From CAYXWH01 sp964468755 (GTDB lineage: Bacteria > Chloroflexota > Dehalococcoidia > Dehalococcoidales > RBG-16-60-22), in the NCBI GenBank assembly GCA_964468755.1, contig CAYXWH010000035.1:1-19609 (forward strand): a stretch of 19,609 nt of DNA, in the 5' to 3' direction. This document shows, one piece after another, positions 14,425 to 19,609 of the stretch (position 1 is its first letter; each line of letters begins with the position of its first letter). Position numbers and translations under genes: made by a program. Below the pieces are notes generated by a model. That model saw nothing but the letters and a program-made list of their open reading frames with translations, was not told the DNA's origin and did not search any database.

Positions 14425-15464
14425 GTGGCCGTGGTTGGTTCCGATGTAGAGAGGAAGGTAATCGCCATCCTCAAGGTTTTAAGCGAGTCTTCCCGCCCGC
14501 TGGGCTCAATCACCATTGCCCGTGAGCTTGAGCGCCACGGGGTCTATCTCAGTGAGCGGGCTGTCCGCTATCATCTTAAAATCACCGACGAGCGGGGCCA
14601 CACTCAGCCCATGGGCCGGGGCAGGCGGATGCTCACGGCACGCGGATTGGAAGAACTTGGCATGGCACTGGCGCCGGAAAAGGTCGGGCTCGTCATTGAC
14701 AAGCTTGATCTCCTTGCCTTTCAGACCACTTTTGACCCCGTCAAACGCAACGGACAGTTGCCTATCAATACCTCGCTTATTGATAAAGACCGCTTCCAGG
14801 AAGCACTGGCGGTCATGAGGGACATATTTAAGGCCCGGTTATGCGTCAGTGATATGGTCGCTACCGCGTCCGAAGGAGAAAAGCTCGGTTCGGTAGTCAT
14901 TCCCGAAGGGAAGATTGGCCTGGCTACCATTTGCAGTGTGGCGGTTACCGGGGTATTGCTTAAAGCCGGTGTCCCCATCGAATACCGGTTCGGCGGTGTG
15001 CTGCAAATCAAGGACTCTACGCCACGGCGCTTCATCGCTATCATCAATTATGCCGGTACGTCGCTTGACCCTACCGAACAGTATATCCGGGCGGGAATGA
15101 CCAGCGTCAGCGAGGCGGCAGAAACGGGCAATGGGAAACTGTTGTCGGTATTCCGCAGTATACCGGCGCCAGCGCGAGCCGTAGTTGAAGAGAAACTGGC
15201 TGCGCTCAGGGAAACCGGCATCAATGGCGTGTACATTCTGGGTAACACCAGCGAGCCCATCTGCCAGGTGGATGTCGGTATGAACCGGGTGGGCATGGTA
15301 CTGCTAAGTNNNNNNNNNNNNNNNNNNNNNNNNNNNNNNNNNNNNNNNNNNNNNNNNNNNNNNNNNNNNNNNNNNNNNNNNNNNNNNNNNNNNNNNNNNN
15401 NNNNNNNNNAAGTGGACTTATCGATTTCAGGCAGCTCACCGGCGTTTACAATCTCGGTAAGTAG
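14425..15464 (+). CDS. nrpR: NrpR-type nitrogen repressor, interrupted by an assembly gap
   Basis: Residues 1-75 form a winged helix (ILKVLSESSRPLGSITIARELERHG, LSERAVRYHLKITDERG, GRRMLTARGLEELG). From about residue 80 an NrpR regulatory domain follows (VGLVIDKLDLLAFQTTFDP, GKIGLATICSVAVTGVLLKAGVPIEYRFGGVLQI, NYAGTSLDPTEQYIRAGMTSV). In archaea NrpR represses nitrogen genes and is released by 2-oxoglutarate; here there is one regulatory domain. 295 residues are read before the N run at 15310. After it, SGLIDFRQLTGVYNLGK and TAG (15462-15464) give the C-terminus in a different frame, so the gap is not truly 100 nt. The start is GTG 14425 with AAGGAG 14 nt upstream, a wide spacing. It lies 71 nt after hisF, in the same operon. 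Confidence 0.88.
15310..15409. other. 100-N assembly gap inside nrpR
   Basis: Exactly 100 N bases, a standard placeholder for a gap of unknown length. The coding frames on either side do not match across 100 nt. The nearly complete protein on both sides suggests the real gap is short, a few tens of bases. Confidence 0.95.
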
Positions 15465-15537
15465 CGGTTATCGCCGGTCATCGGCGGCGAGTTTAGCCGG
15501 CTGCCGTGGGGATGGGCCGTAATCTGCACCGGCGGCT

Positions 15538-16758
15538 TTACAATCTTTCCGGTCCGTTTTTCCTGCGGCGCGTGTCCTTCATGAAGCGAAATGCCAGTAC
15601 TGATATCATGGCCAGGGCTGCCCAGAAAACAAAGGGTAGCCCGGTGTCAATTCGGGCAAAACTGTTGCCGAGGGGTGGGCCGATAAAATCGCCCAGACTT
15701 CCCAGTGACATGGTAAGCCCGACGGCAGTGCCGGCATAGGCGGCGCCAACCCGGTCGGTCTCGATAGTCATGGTGATGATTACCGCCATAAACCCGTCGT
15801 GGAACAGCCCCACCAGCACCACCAGTGCCCAGACAGCAGCATCGTTGGCTATGGAAAGCAGTCCTATCCCGATAGCGGTTATCACCAGGGTAATAATGAG
15901 GATGGTCTTCCGTGAGCCAATCCGGTCCGATAGCAGCGCCAGTGGAATGACCGCCGCCGTGCTTGCCGCGTTGAGAGCCGCCAGAGCACCATCAGCGCTG
16001 GCGGCTTGCCAGCCGAGGTTACGGAGATAGAGGGGCAGGTAGCCGGTCACACCATTCAGGCATGCCCAGTAGCACAGCATGACTAGGGCGATCAGCCAGA
16101 TGTTTCTTATGCCGGTAACCAGTGATAATGCCTGGCGCAAGGGCACTGCCCCTGATGGTGATACTGCCTCATGCTGGTCTGCCTCTTGCCGGGACAGGAG
16201 CCAGAGCAGGCTGAAGACCAGTGATATGGCACCGTAGAGAAAAAGCACCTGCCGCCAGCTGCCTAACAGTGGGGACAGCGTGGTGGCGCTGACCATCGCC
16301 CCCGCGGTCACCCCGACACCCATGCCCGCCGACAGGATGCCGTTGGCTATTCCCAGTCGCCGACTGGGGAACCATTCTCCGGCGGTTTTATGCACGGCTA
16401 GTGATATGGTTATCATCAGAAAGCCGAAACAAAACATGGTAATCACCAGTCCGATAAAACCGTTCGGTAGCCCTCTGAGAGCGCCGGTAACTGCCGCCAG
16501 CATGCAGCCGACAATGAGCGTGCGCTTCGTCCCGTAGCGGTCGCTGATGAGCCCGCCAATGAGTCCGGTAGCGACGCCGGCGAGGGAACCCGTTCCCCAT
16601 ATTATGCCAATCTGTACCAGATTAAGTCCCAGCTCTTCGGCTATCTCGCTGAACAGCACCGGGATACAGGCAACGGGTATGCCGCACACGAACACGTGGG
16701 TCAGCGCCGCGAGGGTAAGTATATACCACCTGTAATTTGATTGATGGTCCGATGTCAT
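15538..16758 (-). CDS. Major facilitator superfamily transporter
   Basis: The product is about 406 residues with twelve hydrophobic helices in two halves. The loop between helices 2 and 3 carries the MFS signature GGLISDRYGTKRTLI, with a weaker copy in the second half (LALLSDRIGSRKTIL). A polar central loop (RQEADQHEAVSPSGAVPLRQ) separates the halves, and the C-terminus is basic (KDTRRRKNG). It probably moves a small anion, sugar or drug across the cytoplasmic membrane by ion coupling, but the substrate cannot be named. The frame opens at TTG 16764; ATG 16758 is preferred because AGG lies 6 nt before it. It converges on nrpR with a gap of about 70 nt and seems to be a single-gene unit. Confidence 0.92.
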   Translation of the reverse strand: MTSDHQSNYRWYILTLAALTHVFVCGIPVACIPVLFSEIAEELGLNLVQIGIIWGTGSLAGVATGLIGGLISDRYGTKRTLIVGCMLAAVTGALRGLPNGFIGLVITMFCFGFLMITISLAVHKTAGEWFPSRRLGIANGILSAGMGVGVTAGAMVSATTLSPLLGSWRQVLFLYGAISLVFSLLWLLSRQEADQHEAVSPSGAVPLRQALSLVTGIRNIWLIALVMLCYWACLNGVTGYLPLYLRNLGWQAASADGALAALNAASTAAVIPLALLSDRIGSRKTILIITLVITAIGIGLLSIANDAAVWALVVLVGLFHDGFMAVIITMTIETDRVGAAYAGTAVGLTMSLGSLGDFIGPPLGNSFARIDTGLPFVFWAALAMISVLAFRFMKDTRRRKNGPERL

Positions 16759-16764
16759 CAGCAA

Positions 16765-17088
16765 CCTGCCGGCAGAGATATTTTCGGTAGCACCAATGCA
16801 TTGTCAGGAGCAGGGTAATCTGGTGCCTTTTTCAAGACAGGGAATCAACGGTGATCGGCTCGTCCGGCGAATTTTATACCATATCCTAGCACCGGGGGAC
16901 ATGCACCGCAAGCTCCAGTAGAGAATTCCATCGCTGGTCTACTCAGGTGTAATAATCGGGAATAATTTGTTACCGGCTTTCCTGGTTGGCTTGCTCTATT
17001 TTCATGAACTGGTAATCTCTCCAATGTATTGACAGTAAAGCACCTTTGGAATACCATTTCCATTGGCGGTCAGCCGGGTTGGGGTATC
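16765..17088. other. Intergenic region between divergent genes
   Basis: This 324-bp region separates the MFS gene (minus) and the PEBP unit (plus). I see a plus-strand promoter near its right end (17029-17057) and a 10-bp palindrome CTGCCGGCAG (16766-16775) just before the MFS start. A minus-strand TTGCGG-17-TAGGAT, about 140 bp upstream of the MFS start, is a weak promoter candidate. No coding sequence is convincing. Confidence 0.5.
17029..17057 (+). promoter_or_regulatory. Promoter of the PEBP lipoprotein unit
   Basis: TTGACA (17029-17034), 17 nt, TACCAT (17052-17057, 4/6). The predicted start near 17064 is only about 25 nt before the ATG at 17089. This places the true gene start at the signal-peptide ORF rather than at 17197. 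Confidence 0.55.
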
Positions 17089-17175
17089 ATGAGGAATAGT
17101 ATCGGCGGGGTAGTAGTTCTTCTATCAGTAATCTGTCTCGTTACTGTATTTTCGACTGGTTGTGGTGCGGAGTAA
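17089..17175 (+). CDS. 28-residue lipoprotein signal peptide, severed from the PEBP gene by an in-frame TAA
   Basis: The ATG at 17089 opens MRNSIGGVVVLLSVICLVTVFSTGCGAE and stops at TAA (17173-17175). The peptide is a complete lipoprotein signal: a short basic N-region, a hydrophobic core, and a lipobox-like FSTGC with lipid cysteine C25. Translation through the TAA continues in the same frame as PLPKEGE and then the ATG of the PEBP domain (17197), with no other stop between. The obvious reading is one ancestral lipoprotein gene, signal plus linker plus PEBP, with a nonsense change (for example GAA or CAA to TAA). Sequencing error, a recent mutation or deliberate readthrough are all possible. 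A promoter lies directly upstream. Confidence 0.65.
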   Translation: MRNSIGGVVVLLSVICLVTVFSTGCGAE

Positions 17176-17196
17176 CCACTGCCGAAGGAGGGGGAA

Positions 17197-17658
17197 ATGG
17201 CGTTAAGCATTTCGAGCACAGCGTTTCAGGAGGGAGAAAGCATTCCGGCGAGATATACCTGTGAAGGTGATGACGTGTCACCGCTACTGAGATGGGATGA
17301 GCCGCCCCGGGGAACCGGTTCTCTGGCGTTGATAATGGATGACCCGGATGCGCCGGTCGGCGTGTTCACTCACTGGGTTATTCTCAACATTCCACCGGAT
17401 AGTCGGGAATTGCCCGAAGCATTAGCTACCCAGGCTGAACTTCCCGGCGGAGCCCGACAGGGGAAGAATGACTTCGGCCGGACCGGCTACGGCGGCCCCT
17501 GCCCTCCGCCCGGAAGGCCACATCGGTACCGGTTCACCCTTTATGCACTGGACCAACCCCTGGACTTAAAAGCAGGTGCGTCAAAGAAGCAGGTATTGGA
17601 AGCGATGTCGGGTCATATCCTGGCTCAGGGTCAGCTGACAGGTACCTATCAGCGCTGA
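17197..17658 (+). CDS. YbhB/YbcL-family PEBP-like protein
   Basis: The 153 residues cover the whole PEBP (Raf kinase inhibitor-like) domain: FQEGESIPARYTCEGDDVSP (residues 10-29), the anion-pocket DPDAP (49-53), THWVI (58-62), GPCPPPGRPHRYRFTLYALD (100-119) and a C-terminal ILAQGQLTGTYQR. The function of bacterial YbhB proteins is poorly defined, and they are thought to bind phosphorylated or small anionic ligands. As it stands, translation would begin at ATG 17197, which has a strong AAGGAGGGGG just before it, giving a cytoplasmic protein. In the same frame upstream, however, lies a lipoprotein signal ended by one TAA, so the protein may have been, or may still be in part, membrane-anchored. 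Confidence 0.93.
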   Translation: MALSISSTAFQEGESIPARYTCEGDDVSPLLRWDEPPRGTGSLALIMDDPDAPVGVFTHWVILNIPPDSRELPEALATQAELPGGARQGKNDFGRTGYGGPCPPPGRPHRYRFTLYALDQPLDLKAGASKKQVLEAMSGHILAQGQLTGTYQR

Positions 17659-17763
17659 GTCACCTGCCGCATCTTTAGATAATGAGCCATCTCGTTTGCT
17701 CAAACCTTCCTGACTATGGAATGTGAAGGGAAATAGCAGTCCTTGATGCTCTGATAATGGTTT

Positions 17764-17800
17764 ACCGGGTTTGGTTCCAGTTTTGTCCGGTTTTGTTTTT
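17764..17800 (+). terminator. Possible terminator of the PEBP gene
   Basis: ACCGG (17764-17768) can pair with CCGGT (17787-17791) around an 18-nt loop, followed by a T-rich TTTGTTTTT. The stem is short, so this is a weak candidate, but the T-tract and position fit. Confidence 0.35.
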
Positions 17801-17804
17801 GATA

Positions 17805-17833
17805 TTGACAATGCGGTAATGGCGGGTTAAACT
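17805..17833 (+). promoter_or_regulatory. Promoter of the peptide-binding lipoprotein gene
   Basis: TTGACA (17805-17810), 17 nt, TAAACT (17828-17833, 4/6). The predicted start near 17840 leaves a leader of about 210 nt before GTG 18050. Confidence 0.5.
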
Positions 17834-17889
17834 CCCGTTCAGGTGCAGGGTGAATTGGAAGCATATCTTAAGTATGAAATGAACGGGAG
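17832..17889. repeat. 10-bp inverted repeat around the transcription start
   Basis: CTCCCGTTCA (17832-17841) and TGAACGGGAG (17880-17889) are perfect reverse complements separated by 38 bp, which contain a smaller dyad (CATATCTTAAGTATG). The left arm overlaps the end of the -10. It could be a pair of operator sites or, if transcription starts slightly upstream, a long leader stem-loop. An imperfect extra copy (AAACGGGAAG) follows the right arm. Confidence 0.55.
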
Positions 17890-17979
17890 AAACGGGAAGC
17901 ATACTCGGGTTACTCGTACCTCTCGAATAACGTGAAGTTGAATATCTTTCCTTTGAATTGTTACGGAAAAAGCGATTGA

Positions 17980-18019
17980 AAGGAGGTGGCCAAATGTGAC
18001 CATTAGATTAATGAGGTGA
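17980..18019 (+). other. Strong ribosome site with mini-ORF (start-stop or 7-residue leader)
   Basis: AAGGAGGTG (17980-17988) is a near-perfect Shine-Dalgarno sequence. Seven nt after its GGAGG comes ATG-TGA (17994-17999), a start codon directly followed by a stop. Two bases later an overlapping GTG (17996) opens a seven-codon frame, MTIRLMR, ending in TGA at 18017-18019. The real gene has its own AGGAGG and starts 30 nt later. Such a site could load ribosomes, regulate by stalling, or be a relic of an older start. Confidence 0.45.
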
Positions 18020-18049
18020 GTGCCCGGTATAAATTCAGAGGAGGATAGG

Positions 18050-19609
18050 GTGAAAAAACAAATAGTGTCCATTTCAGCGGTAACGGTACTGGTGTGTGGC
18101 TTGCTTGTGGGTGGCTGTGCCGCGCCAGCCCCAGCCCCGGCTCCGTCCCCGGCACCCGCCCCAGCCCCAGCTCCAGCCCCGTCCCCGGCGCCCGCTCCAG
18201 CCCCGGCTCCAGCCCCAGCCCCAGCCCCAGCCCCGGCACCGGATAAGTACGGCGGTATCCTTAAGTGGAACTTTGGTATGCCGGCGTCACGTTTTGGCAC
18301 GCCGTGGAATATACGTCACTGGAACCACGTCTATGCGGGGCAATGCCTGGAAGCACTGGTTCAGGGTACACCGGAGGGGGAGGCGGGTGTTCTCATTCCT
18401 CTATTAGCCGAAAGCTGGGAACTGGCACCCGACCAGTCATACTACATCTTTAACCTGAGGCAGGGGGTGAAGTTCCATGACGGGACTGACTTCAACGCGC
18501 AGGCGGCTAAGTGGAATTTCGACAAGTGGATACCCCTGGAACGTCCCTTCATGGAATCGGTCGAGTCAGTGGAGATCATTGATGATTACACCATTAAGGT
18601 TAATCTGACTACATGGGACAGTATATGGCTCAATGACCTTGGCCGCCATCTGGTGATGATATCGCCGACGGCCTACGAGAAGAATGGTGAGGACTGGATG
18701 GATGAGCACGCCATAGGCACCGGACCATTCAAGATAAAGGAATTTGTCCGGAACCAGTTGGTGGTATATGAGAAGAATGAGGACTACTGGAACAAGGGTC
18801 TTCCTTATCTTGACGGACTGGATGTACTCCAGATAAGGGAGCCAATGACGGCAATGGCGGCGATGAGGAAGGGGGAGGTGTTCGCCCTGAATGAGGTACC
18901 GATGATGATCGCCTCTGAACTGCGGGAGACAGGAGACTTTGACGTCCAGTGGACACCGGCACTGCACGAGGTAATCGTGATGAATTCCACCAACCCTGAA
19001 TCAGTGTGGTATGACAAGAGAATGCGGGAGGCAATGGAGTATGCCGTTGACAAGGAAAAGATATGCCAGGCGCTGGGCTATGGCTTCCTGGAACCCGTGA
19101 ATGAGATTGTTCACAGCATTCATCTTGCCGCTGACCCGGGTACGGTACCTCGCGCGTATGACCCCGATAAAGCGAGGCAGCTGGTAGCTGAAGCCGGTTA
19201 CTCAGAGGGGGTCAAGGTTAAGCTGACCACCAATGCTGACCTGCCGCAGGATTTATACGTGGCTTTACAGGAAGACCTGGCTGCGGTTGGTATTCAGGTA
19301 GACCTGAACCCGGTAACCGGGGCTGCCCTCAACCAGATGAGCTTTGAGCCGGCTCCGGGCAGTGACCTGCGCATTGAATCGCAGCGTGGTGGTCCGGGTA
19401 ATCCCGTTGGCAGTGCGCGGGAAACCCTTTCCGAGAAATCGGTCTATCTGCCCGGTTTGAAGCGACCGGAAGGGTTTCAGCAGCTTCTGGAGCAGGCATT
19501 ACAGGAGCCAGACACTGATAAACAGGTAGAGCTACTGGTGGAGATGGAAAAGCTGGCTTACGAAGACATGATGTTTGTACCACTCTGGAATAAGCCGATT
19601 ATTGCCGTC
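18050..19609 (+). CDS. Peptide/nickel-type ABC transporter substrate-binding lipoprotein (SBP family 5), 3' end outside window
   Basis: 520 residues are read from GTG 18050 (AGGAGG about 8 nt before) to the window edge with no stop. Residues 1-23 are a lipoprotein signal (KKQ, hydrophobic core, LVGGC with lipid cysteine C23). Residues 24-64 are an Ala-Pro linker. The DppA/OppA-like domain follows: LKWNFGMPASRFGTPWN, LAESWELAPDQSYYIFNLRQGVKFHDGTDFNAQAAKWNFD (the SBP_bac_5 signature), AIGTGPFKIKEFVRNQLVVYEKNEDYWNKG, RMREAMEYAVDKEKICQALGYG and AYDPDKARQLVAEAGY. The end (EMEKLAYEDMMFVPLWNKPIIAV) is near the usual C-terminus, so perhaps 30-60 residues are missing. It binds its ligand outside the membrane; permease and ATPase genes may lie to the right. 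The ligand is unknown. Confidence 0.94.
   Translation, partial: MKKQIVSISAVTVLVCGLLVGGCAAPAPAPAPSPAPAPAPAPAPSPAPAPAPAPAPAPAPAPAPDKYGGILKWNFGMPASRFGTPWNIRHWNHVYAGQCLEALVQGTPEGEAGVLIPLLAESWELAPDQSYYIFNLRQGVKFHDGTDFNAQAAKWNFDKWIPLERPFMESVESVEIIDDYTIKVNLTTWDSIWLNDLGRHLVMISPTAYEKNGEDWMDEHAIGTGPFKIKEFVRNQLVVYEKNEDYWNKGLPYLDGLDVLQIREPMTAMAAMRKGEVFALNEVPMMIASELRETGDFDVQWTPALHEVIVMNSTNPESVWYDKRMREAMEYAVDKEKICQALGYGFLEPVNEIVHSIHLAADPGTVPRAYDPDKARQLVAEAGYSEGVKVKLTTNADLPQDLYVALQEDLAAVGIQVDLNPVTGAALNQMSFEPAPGSDLRIESQRGGPGNPVGSARETLSEKSVYLPGLKRPEGFQQLLEQALQEPDTDKQVELLVEMEKLAYEDMMFVPLWNKPIIAV
18119..18241 (+). repeat. Ala-Pro linker coded by degenerate 36-bp tandem units
   Basis: Residues 24-64 are alternating Ala and Pro, with Ser at 33 and 45 marking a 12-residue period. 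The DNA units 18146-18181 and 18182-18217 differ at only four of 36 positions, with (CCAGCC)n around them. This indicates expansion by slippage or unequal recombination. The linker would hold the binding domain away from the membrane. Confidence 0.85.

Larger units (their letters stand above)
17659..18049. other. Intergenic leader region ahead of the peptide-binding protein
   Basis: These 391 bp hold a possible terminator for the PEBP gene (17764-17800), a TTGACA promoter (17805-17833), a perfect 10-bp inverted repeat (17832-17889) and a mini-ORF with a strong ribosome site (17980-18019). No larger gene is seen. The minus-strand frame across it is a shadow of the Ala-Pro repeat. Confidence 0.6.

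Noticed and set aside
15411..15522. Tail that continues the nrpR frame through the N gap to 15522
   Set aside because: The sequence (SISGSSPAFTISVSSGY...) is unlike NrpR, whereas a different frame gives GLIDFRQL and a stop at 15464.
18119..18241. Repeat that might be taken for a CRISPR array
   Set aside because: The units are direct codon-level Ala-Pro repeats with no unique spacers, inside an open reading frame.
17839..18300. Minus-strand frame coding a long Gly-Ala (GAGAGA...) protein
   Set aside because: It is the complement of the Ala-Pro linker of the substrate-binding protein. The low-complexity GC-rich repeat keeps other frames open and the flanking residues resemble no protein.

Overview
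The window looks like a metagenome-derived scaffold (it contains a 100-N gap) from a bacterium close to the Dehalococcoidia (Chloroflexi). This is an inference from gene content: an rsmD-coaD-ferredoxin cluster, a leuS-proC pair, a stand-alone glutamate-synthase-like FMN protein followed by hisH, hisF and an NrpR-type repressor, and many TTGACA-type promoters with a 17-bp spacer. Most of the window is moderately GC-rich. The first ~1.25 kb is visibly AT-rich and carries a transposase, so it is probably acquired DNA.

Layout. (1) 1-1123: an IS6/IS240-like transposase (minus strand, cut by the left edge) next to a small membrane protein whose promoter lies at or near the presumed IS end. (2) 1193-2671, plus: promoter, rsmD, coaD and a dicluster ferredoxin. 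(3) 2811-7424, minus: a probable efflux operon with its own regulator. It runs in transcription order MarR/GbsR-like regulator, lipid-anchored MacA/YknX-like adaptor, ABC ATPase, MacB/FtsX-like permease, then CvpA-family protein, from a consensus promoter overlapped by an inverted repeat. (4) 7570-10848, minus: leuS then proC. (5) 10849-11331: a 480-bp regulatory region with promoters on both strands, palindromes and terminator-like leader hairpins. (6) 11332-15464, plus: a nitrogen-assimilation cluster of glutamate-synthase-like protein (broken by a 1-nt frameshift), hisH, hisF and nrpR (interrupted by the N gap). (7) 15538-16758, minus: an MFS transporter. (8) 17029-17658, plus: a PEBP/YbhB-family gene whose lipoprotein signal peptide is cut off by one in-frame TAA. 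(9) 17805-19609, plus: a leader with an inverted repeat and a mini-ORF, then a peptide-type ABC substrate-binding lipoprotein with a long Ala-Pro linker that runs off the right edge.

How the genes work together. Block 6 joins glutamate formation, a glutamine-using amidotransferase/cyclase pair and a repressor family that senses 2-oxoglutarate, which suggests nitrogen-controlled, possibly autoregulated expression. Block 3 is a self-regulated export module. The remainder is mostly housekeeping. I see no wholly new system. The most unusual points are the split PEBP lipoprotein, the frameshifted glutamate synthase in the NrpR cluster, the attenuator-like leaders of leuS and the glutamate synthase, and the mini-ORF ahead of the peptide-binding protein. 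No tRNA, rRNA or CRISPR array was recognised.
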